Positions 9,382-18,936 are shown, counted from the first letter of the stretch. The stretch is DNA of 64,000 nucleotides from Methylibium rhizosphaerae (GCF_006386545.1 NZ_SWAR01000001.1:62001-126000), one strand, 5' to 3'. Program-made: numbers and translations. Notes: a model not told the origin generated them from the letters alone.

Positions 9382-10077
9382 ATGACCACCACCTCCCACG
9401 GCACCCGGCTCGGCCTGCTGGCACTTGCCATCACCGCCATGGCCGGCTGCGCCATCGCGCCGCAGCCGAAGGCCCAGGCCCCTGCCGCTTCGCCGGCGCC
9501 TGCACCGCAAGCCGCAGCCGCAGCGCCGTCGCCCGCCCTCGCCTTCGCCGTGTTCAGGCCCGACGGCACCACGGCCCAGGGCGGCATGTTCACCGGCTTC
9601 GCCTATTCCGAGAAGCCGGGCGACGCCACCTTCGACAAGATCGCAGTCGCCAACGGCACCGCGCGGGTCAACGGCAGCGTGTGGCCGCAGAAGGGCAGCA
9701 CCTGGGCCGGCATCGGCTTCACCGCTGCGGCCGGTGCGGACGGCAAGACGCTCGATCTTTCGCAGCAGCGCACGCTGCATCTTCAGCTTGCGTCGGCCAC
9801 CACCACGCAACTGCGCGTGCGCCTGGTCGGCGACGACAAGGCCACCCGCGACAACGGCTGCTACCCGGTGGCGGTGCAGAACGTGACGCCGGAACTGCGC
9901 GACTACGCGATCCCGCTGTCGCGCTTCGCCCCTGAGGCGTATTGCGGCGCCCAGGGTCGATCCGTCGCCGCCACCGCGACGGCAGTGGCGGCCATCGAGG
10001 TCAGTGATCCGGCGCTGACCCCCGGCACCAAGCGGCTGGTGGACTTCCAGGTCGGGCGCATCGAACTGAAGCCCTGA
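9382..10077 (+). CDS. small lipoprotein with a beta-sandwich-like, possibly carbohydrate-binding domain
   Basis: 231-residue lipoprotein. The signal peptide ends in the lipobox AMAGC, followed by an alanine/proline linker to about residue 50. The rest alternates short beta-type stretches (FDKIAVANGTARVNGSVWP, LHLQLASATTTQLRVRLVG) and ends in VDFQVGRIELKP, the shape of CIA30/CBM11-like sandwich domains. Two cysteines (NGCYPV, EAYCGA) may pair. It sits 37 bp after the GH26-type gene and 87 bp before the porin, so it is probably a surface glycan-binding partner of the enzymes. The binding role is inferred from fold impression and neighbours only. Confidence 0.7.
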   Translation: MTTTSHGTRLGLLALAITAMAGCAIAPQPKAQAPAASPAPAPQAAAAAPSPALAFAVFRPDGTTAQGGMFTGFAYSEKPGDATFDKIAVANGTARVNGSVWPQKGSTWAGIGFTAAAGADGKTLDLSQQRTLHLQLASATTTQLRVRLVGDDKATRDNGCYPVAVQNVTPELRDYAIPLSRFAPEAYCGAQGRSVAATATAVAAIEVSDPALTPGTKRLVDFQVGRIELKP

Positions 10078-10164
10078 CCCTTTCCTGATTCCGACACCGC
10101 GCGCGCAGCGACGAGGGGGCTGCGCGTGCTGGTTGAACTCGCCCCCAAGAAAAGTGGAGACAGC

Positions 10165-11358
10165 TTGAAGATCTCAAAACTCGCCATGGCCGCGACGCTG
10201 TGCGCGGCGGCCGGCTGGGCCCATGCCGCCAACGTCGACTTCAGCGGCTACTTCCGCGCCGGCACCGGCGTCAGCGAACGCGGCGGCACGCAGGTGTGCT
10301 TCGGCCTGCCCGGCGCCGACACCAAGTGGCGTCTCGGCAACGAGTGCGACTACGTCATCGAGCCGGTGTTCGACACCAAGGTCGCCGAATACGAAGGCTC
10401 CGGCTGGCATGTGCGCATGATGCCGGGCGTGTACCGCGCCTGGGGCCAGACCGAGTTCGGCACCGACGAACTGGTCGCGCGCTTCGGCCAGGCCTATGTC
10501 TATGGCGACAAGATCGCCCCGCTGGCCAACGGCACGGCCTGGGCCGGGCGGCGCTTCTACAACCGCCTGCAGACCGGCATCAACGACCAGTTCCTCGAGA
10601 ACAACGACGGCGACGGCGCCGGCATCGAGAACATGGACTTCGGCTTCACCAAGGCCAGCATCGCCTTCATGATGAGCGGCCGCGGCGGCGCCAACAACAA
10701 CCGGTTCTCCGTGCCGGTGCGGCTGACCGACATCAAGACCGTGGCCAACGGCGCCTTCTCGGTCTACGTGACGCCGTCGCTGCAGACGCGCTCGCGCAAC
10801 CAGGTGACCGACACGGCCACCCCCCGCGAAGCGAAGGGCCTGGCGGTCGGCGCGTACCACACCCTGGGTGGGGTGCTGGGCGGCGAGCTGCTGGGCGGCG
10901 TGCGCTTCGACAAGCTCGGCGAAGCCACCAACTCCCGCGCCGTGCTGCAGCAGACCGGCAACCTCGGCGCCGGCACCCGCTTCGACGTGGTGGCCGAATA
11001 CCGCCTGGCCCATGCCGCCAACGGCCTCGACTCGCGCTGGACCGCCATCGGCGGGCGCACCGACACGCACATCACCGGCCCCTTCCGCGTGCTGGTCGAG
11101 CTGGGCCACGACCGCGTCAAGCCGGACGGCCAGGACCTGCGCACCATGACCAAGCTCACGCTCGCCGGCGCGGTGTCGGCCGGCAAGGACGCCTGGTCGC
11201 GTCCGACGCTGCGTGTCTTCGTGACCCATGCGGTGTGGAACGAGGCGGCGCGCAAGGTGCTGGGCCAGAACTGGGTCAACGGCGAACGCCTGCAGCAGGT
11301 GTACGGCGACCGGCTGAACGGCACCACCTTCGGCGTGCAGACCGAAGCCTGGTGGTGA
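10165..11358 (+). CDS. maltoporin-like outer-membrane porin (LamB family), TTG start
   Basis: 397-residue outer-membrane beta-barrel for oligosaccharide entry. The signal peptide is MKISKLAMAATLCAAAGWAH and the mature protein starts NVDFSGYFRAG, as in LamB. The family marker NRLQTGINDQFLENNDGDG-type segment lies mid-protein, and the chain ends in an aromatic residue (TEAWW), as needed for BAM assembly. I use TTG at 10165 because AGTGGAGA lies just upstream and the signal peptide begins there; an upstream in-frame ATG would add 13 residues (MLVELAPKK) that do not fit an export signal. It is the last gene of the glycosidase operon and supplies uptake across the outer membrane. Confidence 0.9.
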   Translation: MKISKLAMAATLCAAAGWAHAANVDFSGYFRAGTGVSERGGTQVCFGLPGADTKWRLGNECDYVIEPVFDTKVAEYEGSGWHVRMMPGVYRAWGQTEFGTDELVARFGQAYVYGDKIAPLANGTAWAGRRFYNRLQTGINDQFLENNDGDGAGIENMDFGFTKASIAFMMSGRGGANNNRFSVPVRLTDIKTVANGAFSVYVTPSLQTRSRNQVTDTATPREAKGLAVGAYHTLGGVLGGELLGGVRFDKLGEATNSRAVLQQTGNLGAGTRFDVVAEYRLAHAANGLDSRWTAIGGRTDTHITGPFRVLVELGHDRVKPDGQDLRTMTKLTLAGAVSAGKDAWSRPTLRVFVTHAVWNEAARKVLGQNWVNGERLQQVYGDRLNGTTFGVQTEAWW

Positions 11359-11382
11359 ACCAGGCCTGACGCGGGCCGGGGC

Positions 11383-13491
11383 TCAGCCCCAGCGCCCGCG
11401 CATGCGCGACAGCACGTCCACCGGCGGGCCGGCAGCGCCGCCCGCCGGCTCGGCCGCCAGCAAGGCCGCCGGCCCCACACGCTCGAAATGGTGCTGGATG
11501 GCCGGCGGGATGAAACGCGTCAGCGAGGCATACACGTGGCGGTCGCCGTACGCGCCCTGCTGGGTCACGTAGTAGCGCTGCGGCACCAGCAGGTGCAGTT
11601 GCTCCCTGGCCCGCGTCATGCCCACGTACAGCAGCCGCCGCTCTTCCTCGATCAGCGAGGCGGAGCCGGTGATGATGTCGCACGGGATGCAGCCGTCCAC
11701 CGTGTTGAGGATGGACACCGAGCGCCACTCCTGTCCCTTGGCCGAATGCAGCGTCGACAGGATCAGGTAGTCCTCGTCGAGGTGGGCGGCACCTGACTCG
11801 TCGCTGCTGGCCGCCGGCGGATCCAGCGCCAGCTCGGTGAGGAAGCGTTCGCGCGACTGGTGGCCGCCCGCGATCTGCACGAGCTGCCGCAGGTCGGCCA
11901 CCCGCACTGCCGCATCATCGGCCGCCTGTTCCAGCAGCGGCACGTACCACTGCAGCACGTCTTCCAGTTCGGCCGGCCAGCCGCCCTGCCCGCCCGCCAG
12001 GCGGCCGTGCAGTTCGGCAAAGCACCGCAGCGATCCGCGTGCCGCGGCCGGTGCGTCGAAGGCCTGCAAGGCAGCGGTCGCATCGGCCGCCTCGGCCACC
12101 GCCTGCACCAGACGCCGCGCCGTGGCCGGCCCCACGCCGGGCATCAGCTTGGCGACGCGGAAGGCCGCCACCTCGTTGCGCGGATTGCCGGCCCAGCGCA
12201 GCACGGCCAGCACGTCCTTGATGTGGGTGGACTCCAGGAACTTGAGGCCGCCGAACTTCACGAAGGGGATGTTCCGGCGCACCAGCTCCATCTCGAGCGC
12301 TGCGCTGTGGTGGGCGGTGCGAAACAGCACCGCCTGGTGCCGCAGCAGCATGCCGGCCTCGCGCTGCGCCAGCACGCGGTCGGCCACCCAGCGCGCCTGT
12401 GCCAGCTCGTCCTCCACCGTCACCAGCAAGGGCTTGCACGACGACTCGCGGTCGGTCCACAGCTGCTTGGCGTGCCGCTCGGCCGCCTGTGCGATGACCG
12501 CATTCGAAGCTTCCAGGATGGGCCGCGTCGAGCGGTAGTTGCGCTCCAGCGTCACGCGCACGGCGCGTGTCGCGAACTGCCGGTCGAAGTCGAGGATGTT
12601 GCGCACCTCGGCGGCACGGAAGGAATAGATGGCCTGCGCGTCGTCGCCCACCGCCACCACGCCACGGCCGTCGGGCTTCAGCCGCTGCAGGATGCCGGCC
12701 TGCAGCCGGTTGGTGTCCTGGTATTCGTCGACCAGCACATGGTCGAACCGCGCACCCACCTCGCTGGCCAGCGCCGGGTCTTCGAGCATCAGGCTCCACG
12801 ACAGCAGCAGGTCGTCGAAGTCGAGCAGCTGCTGGTCCTGCTTGGCCCGGGCATAGGCGCCGAACAGCGCCTTCAGCTCGTCGATCCAGTCGAGGCACCA
12901 GGGGTAGTGATCGCGCACGACCGCCGCCAGCTCTGCGTCGCTGTTGATGACGCGCGAATACAGGCCGAGGCAGGTCGCCTTGGTCGGGAAACGCTTCTTC
13001 GTCTTCGAAAAGCCCATGCCGTCGCGCACGACGTCGAGCAGGTCCTCCGCATCGCCGCGGTCGAGCACGGTGAAGCTGTCGGACAGGCCCAACCGCGGCG
13101 CATACAGCCGCAGCAGGCGCGCCGCCACCGAATGGAAGGTGCCGGCCCATTCGAGGTGCGGCCGCTGGCCCGAGCGCAAACCGAGCGAGGCCTGCAGCAA
13201 GGCGCCGGCCCGCTGCGTCATCTCGAGCGCCGCGCGTCGCGAGAACGTGAGCAGCAGGATGCGCTGCGGGTCGGCGCCCGCCAGCACCAGCCGGGCCACG
13301 CGGGTGGCCAGCGTCTTGGTCTTGCCGCTGCCGGCACCGGCGAGCACGAGCAGCGGCGCCGCTGCACGCGCATCGCCGTCGAGCCCGTGCTCGACGGCGA
13401 TGCGCTGCTGCTCGTTGAGCGAGGCGAGCACGTCGACACGCGAGGAAGCAGCAGGGACATCGGGGGCGGGAGCAACGGTGGCGGACAGCAT
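11383..13491 (-). CDS. UvrD/Rep-type superfamily 1 ATP-dependent DNA helicase
   Basis: 702-residue helicase. Walker A is LAGAGSGKTKT, motif II DEYQDTN, motif III DDAQAIYSFRAA, motif IV RNYRSTRP, motif V TLHSAKGQEW and motif VI VGMTRAREQL, all intact, so it should be active. It has the two-subdomain UvrD layout at a length close to Rep and UvrD (about 670-720). I start at the ATG at 13491, just before MLSATVAPAPDVP; the frame stays open upstream into the cold-shock leader, with an alternative ATG at 13551. It converges on the porin gene with only 24 bp between stops. It is not the RecB or AddA type; it probably works in repair or replication restart. Confidence 0.93.
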   Translation of the reverse strand: MLSATVAPAPDVPAASSRVDVLASLNEQQRIAVEHGLDGDARAAAPLLVLAGAGSGKTKTLATRVARLVLAGADPQRILLLTFSRRAALEMTQRAGALLQASLGLRSGQRPHLEWAGTFHSVAARLLRLYAPRLGLSDSFTVLDRGDAEDLLDVVRDGMGFSKTKKRFPTKATCLGLYSRVINSDAELAAVVRDHYPWCLDWIDELKALFGAYARAKQDQQLLDFDDLLLSWSLMLEDPALASEVGARFDHVLVDEYQDTNRLQAGILQRLKPDGRGVVAVGDDAQAIYSFRAAEVRNILDFDRQFATRAVRVTLERNYRSTRPILEASNAVIAQAAERHAKQLWTDRESSCKPLLVTVEDELAQARWVADRVLAQREAGMLLRHQAVLFRTAHHSAALEMELVRRNIPFVKFGGLKFLESTHIKDVLAVLRWAGNPRNEVAAFRVAKLMPGVGPATARRLVQAVAEAADATAALQAFDAPAAARGSLRCFAELHGRLAGGQGGWPAELEDVLQWYVPLLEQAADDAAVRVADLRQLVQIAGGHQSRERFLTELALDPPAASSDESGAAHLDEDYLILSTLHSAKGQEWRSVSILNTVDGCIPCDIITGSASLIEEERRLLYVGMTRAREQLHLLVPQRYYVTQQGAYGDRHVYASLTRFIPPAIQHHFERVGPAALLAAEPAGGAAGPPVDVLSRMRGRWG

Positions 13492-13764
13492 GGCCGGTAC
13501 TGTATACGCGTACAGGCGCCATTCAGCCGCGCGGCCGGCCGGCATTCGTGAAGTCCGTTTGACCCTCTTCACGAGATATTGCAGCGCGCACGGGCTCGGT
13601 CGCGTACTATCCGCCGGCTGATATGCACAAGACCGTCCGCACACAGGTCTTTCTTCCCGCCCCGGCACCCCTGCCGTGATCGTGTCGAATCCCCCGTGAA
13701 GATCTTCTTGGCGTCTCTTCGCAGGACGCGCTGTTGCTTCCTGCAACTCCGGAAGGAATTCGAC

Positions 13765-13977
13765 ATGACGACTCAGACTGGCACCGTGAAATGGTTCAAC
13801 GAAGGCAAGGGCTTCGGCTTCATTGCCCCCGATGACGGCGGCAAGGACTTGTTCGCCCACTTCAAGGAAATCCAGGGCAGCGGCTTCAAGACGCTGACCG
13901 AGAACCAGCGGGTGCAGTTCGAAGTGACCCAGGGCCAGAAGGGCCCGCAGGCCTCGAACATCCGCAGCCTCGGCTGA
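13765..13977 (+). CDS. cold-shock protein, CspA family
   Basis: 70-residue single cold-shock domain that binds single-stranded RNA and DNA. RNP1 is KGFGFIA; RNP2 is DLFAHF, where DVFVHF is usual. The ATG at 13765 follows GGAAGGA. The 273 bp between the helicase start and this ATG hold no gene and probably form a promoter plus a long 5' leader, as is common for csp genes, whose leaders act as temperature-sensitive RNA structures. Downstream there are two hairpins before the protease gene, so it is likely monocistronic. Confidence 0.95.
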   Translation: MTTQTGTVKWFNEGKGFGFIAPDDGGKDLFAHFKEIQGSGFKTLTENQRVQFEVTQGQKGPQASNIRSLG

Positions 13978-14022
13978 CGCCCCCGTGGGCGTAAGCCCAC
14001 CCGACCTTTGATGGTTCCCTCG

Positions 14023-14046
14023 AAGCGCGGCTCGTCCGCGCTTTGT
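14023..14046 (+). terminator. rho-independent terminator after the cold-shock gene
   Basis: An 8-bp perfect stem (AAGCGCGG, 5-nt loop, CCGCGCTT) runs into TTTGT, a good intrinsic terminator. A second hairpin lies just before it (13985-14000: GTGGGC, loop GTAA, GCCCAC). It overlaps a possible upstream TTG (14043) of the protease frame, which argues against that codon as its start. Confidence 0.7.
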
Positions 14047-14066
14047 CGTTGATGGAGGCTTCCGCC

Positions 14067-15110
14067 TTGAAGAACCTGCAAGAAGCCACCGAGCGCATCT
14101 GCGAACTCAAGGGCAGCCTCGTGACGCTCGACGCGCTGCTGCCGGCGCTGGTGCAGATGCTGCCGCCGCAGTCTCGAACCCAGCTCATGGAGTCGTTCGA
14201 ATCCCATGCAGAAGCGGCGCGCACCGTCATGCTGCATGCCGACATCTCGGACCTGGTGCTGAACACCTTCGAGCGGGACGTGACCCGATACCGCGCCGTG
14301 CTGGCGAGCAGCAGCGATGCCGCCACTCCCGGGAGGGTCGCCGGCTCGCTCGACCCCCTGCTGCTCACGGCCGCGAAGATCACCACATTCCAGCGTGCGC
14401 GCCTGCTCACCGGCGCCAGCGGCTTCTTCTTCCGGCGCGGCGAACGGCTGTTCGTGGTGACGAACCGCCACGTGTTCTCCGATGTGTCGAGCGGCCACTT
14501 CCCCGATCGCATCGAGATCGAGATGCATACCGACGCGCACGACCTGACGCAGTTCGCCACCTGCTCGATCCCCCTCTACCACGACGAACTCGGACAGTGG
14601 CGCGAGGCCACCGACAGCGGCGGGACCGTCGATGTCGCGGTGCTGGAGCTTGACGCCGGCGAGTTGCCGGAGGGCGCGGTGTACCGTGCGTTCGACGAGA
14701 CCCACCTGGAGCCCCGTGGCGAGGCGGTTTCGCTGGGCGATGCGTTGACGATCGTCGGCTTCCCGCTCGGCTTTCACGACACCATCCATCACCTCGCGGT
14801 CGCGAGAAGCGCGTCCATCGCTTCGGCCTACGGCGTGCGATTCCAGCAGCAAGGCTGCTTTCTCACCGATGCCCGGACGCACCGCGGCATCAGCGGAGCT
14901 CCGGTCCTGCGGCGCCGCACGCATGTTTCGTCGCAAGCCGCGCCACTGCCGTGGCAACTGCTGGGCGTTCACTCGACCCGCATGGACATGCGCACCCGCG
15001 ACCAGTCCCAGGACGAATCGCTGGGCTTGAACTGCGTCTGGTACGCCGACGTCCTGATGGCGCTGACCGCCGCGCCGACCTCCGCGCCGGACGACGGTGC
15101 ACGAACCTAG
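14067..15110 (+). CDS. cytosolic trypsin-like serine protease
   Basis: 347-residue protein with a complete chymotrypsin-fold triad: His135 in VTNRHVF, Asp189 in VDVAVLELD and Ser276 in HRGISGAPV. Residues 1-95 are helical and charged ([13 protein letters not shown]) and resemble no domain I know. No signal peptide is present, unlike DegP-type proteases, so it should act in the cytoplasm. TTG at 14067 is preferred because GGAGG lies 8 bases upstream; ATG at 14052 is in frame but has no ribosome site and abuts a terminator. It converges on the sigma-factor gene and the two stop codons overlap. Its target is unknown. Confidence 0.85.
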   Translation: MKNLQEATERICELKGSLVTLDALLPALVQMLPPQSRTQLMESFESHAEAARTVMLHADISDLVLNTFERDVTRYRAVLASSSDAATPGRVAGSLDPLLLTAAKITTFQRARLLTGASGFFFRRGERLFVVTNRHVFSDVSSGHFPDRIEIEMHTDAHDLTQFATCSIPLYHDELGQWREATDSGGTVDVAVLELDAGELPEGAVYRAFDETHLEPRGEAVSLGDALTIVGFPLGFHDTIHHLAVARSASIASAYGVRFQQQGCFLTDARTHRGISGAPVLRRRTHVSSQAAPLPWQLLGVHSTRMDMRTRDQSQDESLGLNCVWYADVLMALTAAPTSAPDDGART

Positions 15111-17134
15111 AGCCCCTCGATGAAGGCGCGAAGCTTCTCCGAGTGGCTCGGATGCTTCAGCTTGCGCATGGCCTTCGCCTCGATCTGACGGACGCGTTCG
15201 CGGGTCACGTCGAACTGCCGGCCCACTTCCTCGAGCGTGTGGTCGGTGCTCATGTCGATGCCGAACCGCATGCGCAGGATCTTGGCTTCGCGGGGCGAAA
15301 GGCCGTCGAGCATCTCGCCGACCACGGCGCGCAGGCTCGACTGCATGGCCGCTTCCATCGGCGCGACGCTGTTCCCGTCCTCGATGAGGTCGCCCAGCGT
15401 GGTGTCGCCTTCGTCACCCACCGGCAGTTCCAGCGAAACCGGCTCCTTGGCGATCTTCATGATCTGCTGCACCTTGGCCGGCGGCAGCTCCAGCAGCTGC
15501 GCGATCGTCGCCACGTCGGGCTCGACGCCGAACTCGTGCAGGTGGGCGCGGGTCACGCGGTTCAGCTTGTTGATCGACTCGATCATGTGCACCGGCACCC
15601 GGATGATGCGGGCCTGGTCGGCGATCGCGCGAGTGACGGCCTGGCGGATCCACCAGGTCGCGTAGGTCGAGAACTTGAAGCCGCGGCGGTACTCGAACTT
15701 CTCCACCGCCTTCATGAGGCCGCAGTTGCCTTCCTGGATCAGGTCGAGGAACAGCATGCCGCGGTTGGTGTACTTCTTCGCGATGGAGATCACCAGGCGC
15801 AGGTTCGCCTCGACCAGTTCGGCCTTGGCCGCGAGCGACGTCCGCTCGCCTTCGTCCATCTTCTGGTGGATCGCCTTCAGCTCCTCGAACGGCACCACCG
15901 CCTTGAACTGCAGGTCGATCAACCGGGCCTGCAGTTCCTGGACGGCCGGCGCGCTGCGCCCGAGCTTCGCGCCATAGGGGCTGGCGGTGGCCGACTCGAG
16001 CTCGACCCAGGCAAGGTTGAGCGCATTGGGCGGGAACCGCTCGATGAAACGCTCCTGCGGCATGCCGCACTTGTCGACCACGATCCTGCGGATGTCGCGC
16101 TCGCACCGGCGCACGCTTTCGACCTGCGAACGCAGCAGGCCGCACAGGCGGTCGATGGTCTTGACGGTGAAGCGGATGCCCATCAGCTGGTCGCTGAGCG
16201 CCTGCTGCGCCTTCCGGTAGGCGGTGCTGCCGCAGCCGCCCTTCTCGAACGCCTGGCGCAGCCGGTCGAAGCCGGTGCGCAGGGACGCAAAGGCCTCGAG
16301 CGCGGCGACGCGGAGTTCCTCCAGCCGCTGGGTCATCGCCCGGCTCGCTCCGCTGCCGTCGCCCTCGTCATCGTCGTCATCGAACGAGTCGATGTCCTCC
16401 TCGGCCACGTAGTCGTCGGCCTCGCCGGCCACGACGATGCGGTCGACGACCTCCGCAATGCCGAGTTCCCCGGCAGCGATCCGTTCGCCCAGCACCAGGA
16501 TCTCGGCCATGATCGCCGGCGCTCCGGAGATGGCGTGCATCATGGCTTGCTGGCCGCCTTCGATGCGCTTGCAGATCTCGATCTCGCCTTCGCGCGTCAG
16601 CAGCTCGAAAGAGCCCATCTCGCGCATGTACAGGCGCACCGGGTCGGTGGTGCGACCGAACTCGGAATCGGCCGCCGACAGCGCCACCTCCGCGGCCTCC
16701 TCGGCATCCTCTTCGGTGGCTGCGGTGCCGGCGCCGCCTGCGACGAGCAGCGCCGCGGCATCGGGCGCCTGTTCGTACACCGCGATGCCCATGTCGGTCA
16801 GCATCTTCCCGATCGCCTCGAGCCCCTCGGCATCGATGAGGCTTTCCGGCAGGTGGTCGTTGACCTCCTGCTGCGTGAGGTAGCCCCGGGTCTTGCCCAT
16901 CTTGAGCAAGGCCTTCAGCTCGCCGCGGCGCTTGTCCGCTTCATCGCTGGTGAGGCGGGTCACATCGAGCCCGAACTCGCGGTTCAGTGCGCGCTCCTTG
17001 GAGCGGGGCACCTTCACGCGCAACGGCTTCACCTTCGCAGTGGGCTGCACATCGTCGGGCAATGCCTCGGGGCGAGTGGCGATGGCGGGCTTCCTGGGTG
17101 GAACGGCGAGCGTCTTCTGGCGGGTGGTGGTCAT
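15107..17134 (-). CDS. rpoD: RNA polymerase sigma factor, RpoD family (possibly a second copy)
   Basis: 675-residue sigma-70 protein. Region 1.1 ([19 protein letters not shown]) begins near residue 70, there is an acidic non-conserved stretch ([11 protein letters not shown]), region 2 reads [19 protein letters not shown] with [20 protein letters not shown], and region 4.2 [20 protein letters not shown]. The -10 and -35 reading residues match the housekeeping consensus. Several otherwise near-invariant positions differ, for example GNCGL for GNIGL and [10 protein letters not shown] for the usual QMLQEMGREP type. The neighbours lack dnaG, which often accompanies the primary rpoD. I infer a group 1 or 2 sigma factor, perhaps a paralogue. 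The start is the ATG at 17134. Confidence 0.88.
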   Translation of the reverse strand: MTTTRQKTLAVPPRKPAIATRPEALPDDVQPTAKVKPLRVKVPRSKERALNREFGLDVTRLTSDEADKRRGELKALLKMGKTRGYLTQQEVNDHLPESLIDAEGLEAIGKMLTDMGIAVYEQAPDAAALLVAGGAGTAATEEDAEEAAEVALSAADSEFGRTTDPVRLYMREMGSFELLTREGEIEICKRIEGGQQAMMHAISGAPAIMAEILVLGERIAAGELGIAEVVDRIVVAGEADDYVAEEDIDSFDDDDDEGDGSGASRAMTQRLEELRVAALEAFASLRTGFDRLRQAFEKGGCGSTAYRKAQQALSDQLMGIRFTVKTIDRLCGLLRSQVESVRRCERDIRRIVVDKCGMPQERFIERFPPNALNLAWVELESATASPYGAKLGRSAPAVQELQARLIDLQFKAVVPFEELKAIHQKMDEGERTSLAAKAELVEANLRLVISIAKKYTNRGMLFLDLIQEGNCGLMKAVEKFEYRRGFKFSTYATWWIRQAVTRAIADQARIIRVPVHMIESINKLNRVTRAHLHEFGVEPDVATIAQLLELPPAKVQQIMKIAKEPVSLELPVGDEGDTTLGDLIEDGNSVAPMEAAMQSSLRAVVGEMLDGLSPREAKILRMRFGIDMSTDHTLEEVGRQFDVTRERVRQIEAKAMRKLKHPSHSEKLRAFIEGL

Positions 17135-17445
17135 GTTCGCAAGACGGCCGCGAGGAACTGTCGTCGCCCGCCGGCCCAGCGGCCCGAAGGGGCGATGAGC
17201 GTGTGGGCGGGGCATTGCCGCGGCCGATGTGGACCGGTCTCGATGAAGGATCAGACCGGAGATGAGGCTCGCCGCTTGGTGAGGCTGACCACCATGGGAC
17301 CGGGAGCGGTCGGTGTGGCGTGCGGCATCAAGGGGGCCGGCGCCGTGTCAGGCGACTTCGCCGCGCCAGTGAGCAATGCGCGGCGGAAGCGGCGGATTGT
17401 ACTGCCCCGTGACCGATCGCTCCGTGCGGCCGGCGCCGCGGGGCG
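17135..17445. other. 311-bp gene-free stretch upstream of the sigma factor
   Basis: No credible gene is visible between the glutaredoxin stop and the sigma-factor start. It presumably holds the sigma-factor promoter and leader. One inverted repeat stands out: CCGGTCT at 17234-17240 and AGACCGG at 17253-17259 with a 12-nt loop, about 100 bp before the start codon. Its role is unknown. Confidence 0.5.
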
Positions 17446-17688
17446 CTACCGCCCCAGCTGCGCCAGCGCAGCCTGCAGCCCGGCCACGCCCCCCACCCGC
17501 TGATCGTTGATGAAGACCTGCGGCATCTGCCGCACCGAAGGGCCGCATTTGGCGAAGAACGCCTGCCGTTCGGCCTCGTCATCGATGCGGATCTCCTCGA
17601 AGTCGAGCGTGCGCGACTTGAGCAGCATCTTGGCCGTGTCGCATTGCGGGCAGTTGGATTTGGAGTAGACGACGATGTTGAGCTTCAT
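17446..17688 (-). CDS. glutaredoxin-like thiol-disulfide protein
   Basis: 80-residue single-domain glutaredoxin. The redox pair is Cys13 and Cys16 in NCPQC, followed by the cis-proline segment RQMPQVFINDQRVGG and the C-terminal helix. The length matches GrxC/NrdH-size proteins. There is no signal peptide, so it works in the cytoplasm on glutathione-linked or ribonucleotide-reductase-type disulfides. It lies 24 bp downstream of the OmpR-type regulator on the same strand and may be cotranscribed with it. CPQC is not the classical CPYC. Confidence 0.88.
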   Translation of the reverse strand: MKLNIVVYSKSNCPQCDTAKMLLKSRTLDFEEIRIDDEAERQAFFAKCGPSVRQMPQVFINDQRVGGVAGLQAALAQLGR

Positions 17689-17712
17689 GCGGAAAGTGTA
17701 GGACCGCCAGGC

Positions 17713-18453
17713 TCAGCCCTTCGCGTCCACCGCCGAGGAAAAGACATAACCCTCGCTGCGCACCGTCTTGATGTAGCGCGGCTCGCGGGCGTCGTCGCGC
17801 AGGCGCTGGCGCAAGCGGCTCACCAGCAGGTCGATCGACCGCTCGAAGGGTTCGGTCTCGCGCCCCTGCGTCAGGCTCAGCAGCTGGTCGCGGCTGAGCA
17901 CCTTCTGCGGGTGGTCGAGGAACACCCGCAGCAGCCGATACTCGGCGCCGCTCAGGGCGACCATCAGGCCGCTGTCGTCCAGCAGGTGACGCGAGAGGGT
18001 GTCGAGCTGCCATTCGCCGAAGGCCAGCTTCGGCGCCTCTTCGGTCAGGCGCATGTTCGGCGGCAGCATGCGGGTGCGCCGCAGCACCGAGCGGATGCGC
18101 GCCAGCAGCTCGCGGGCGGCAAACGGCTTGACCAGGTAGTCGTCGGCGCCCATCTCCAGGCCGAGGATGCGATCGGCCTCCTCCCCGCGCGCCGTCAGCA
18201 TCAGGATGGGCGTGGCCTTGTGCCTGCCGGCGCGCAGGTCGCGGCACAAGGTCAGGCCGTCCTCGCCCGGCAGCATCAGGTCCAGCACGATCAGGTCGAA
18301 CGGGGCTGACTCCTCCAGCGCCGCGCGCATGTGCCGGCCGGTGGCCACCGCCAGCGCACGCAGGCCGTTCTTCACCAGGTAGGCGGTGAGCAGGTCGCGG
18401 ATCTCCCGGTCGTCGTCGACGATGAGGATGTGGTCGGCGCCGTTCGAGTTCAT
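17713..18453 (-). CDS. OmpR-family response regulator
   Basis: 246-residue two-component regulator. The receiver domain (residues 1-125) has the acidic pocket VDDD, phospho-acceptor Asp58 in VLDLMLPGEDG, the conserved Thr in MLTARG and Lys in DYLVKPF. The C-terminal winged helix contains LVSRLRQRLRD and ends IKTVRSEGYVF. The likely partner kinase is the divergent gene at 19135, with ohr between them on this gene's strand. That arrangement, and the glutaredoxin downstream, hint at a redox or envelope stress signal, but nothing in the sequence shows the stimulus. Confidence 0.94.
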   Translation of the reverse strand: MNSNGADHILIVDDDREIRDLLTAYLVKNGLRALAVATGRHMRAALEESAPFDLIVLDLMLPGEDGLTLCRDLRAGRHKATPILMLTARGEEADRILGLEMGADDYLVKPFAARELLARIRSVLRRTRMLPPNMRLTEEAPKLAFGEWQLDTLSRHLLDDSGLMVALSGAEYRLLRVFLDHPQKVLSRDQLLSLTQGRETEPFERSIDLLVSRLRQRLRDDAREPRYIKTVRSEGYVFSSAVDAKG

Positions 18454-18516
18454 GGCCGCAATGGTAGAGACAAAGGCGCCCGGCCCGCCGGGCGCAGGTC
18501 CGGGCGCCGGGCCGGC

Positions 18517-18936
18517 TCAGGCCAGATCGATGGTCACGTCGATGTTGCCGCGCGTGGCCTTCGAATACGGGCAGGTGCGATGGGCCAGGTCGACGATCTG
18601 CCGGGCCGTGTCCTGCGGCAGCCCGGGCAGGCTGACCTTCAGCCGCGCGGCCAGGAAGTAGTCGTCGCCGGTCTGGCCGAGGTCGACTTCGGCATCGACC
18701 GCCGTGTCGTCGGGCAGCTTCACCTGCAGCCTGGCCGCGGCCTTGCCCATCGCGCCGATGAAACAGGCGGACCAACCCACCGCAAACAGCTGTTCCGGGT
18801 TGGTGCCGGGCCTGCCCGAGCCGGGCGTGCTCAGCTTCACGTCGAGTGCGCCGTCGCCGGACGCTCCCACGCCGTTGCGGCCGCCGGTGGTGCGGGTGTG
18901 GCCGGTGTAGATGACCTTGTCGATGGTCTTGATCAC
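18517..18936 (-). CDS. ohr: organic hydroperoxide resistance protein (Ohr/OsmC family)
   Basis: 139-residue thiol peroxidase that reduces organic hydroperoxides, using lipoylated protein as electron donor in studied members. The catalytic Cys is in GWSACFIGAM, the resolving Cys in HRTCPYSKATRGN, and IKTIDKVIYTGHTRTTGGR is the family N-terminus. The GTG at 18936 is used, with GGAGA about 7 bases upstream; no ATG fits. It is 63 bp upstream of the response regulator on the same strand and divergent from the kinase. There is no OhrR repressor gene beside it, so control may be through the two-component pair or a distant OhrR. Confidence 0.94.
   Translation of the reverse strand: MIKTIDKVIYTGHTRTTGGRNGVGASGDGALDVKLSTPGSGRPGTNPEQLFAVGWSACFIGAMGKAAARLQVKLPDDTAVDAEVDLGQTGDDYFLAARLKVSLPGLPQDTARQIVDLAHRTCPYSKATRGNIDVTIDLA

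Noticed and set aside
13492-13764. Candidate -35/-10 promoter for the cold-shock gene (TTGCAG and TACTAT)
   Set aside because: The spacer is 20 bp, too long to trust without a mapped start site.
14951-17503. 850-codon plus-strand frame opposite the sigma factor
   Set aside because: Antisense to a conserved RpoD-family gene, with no domain visible.
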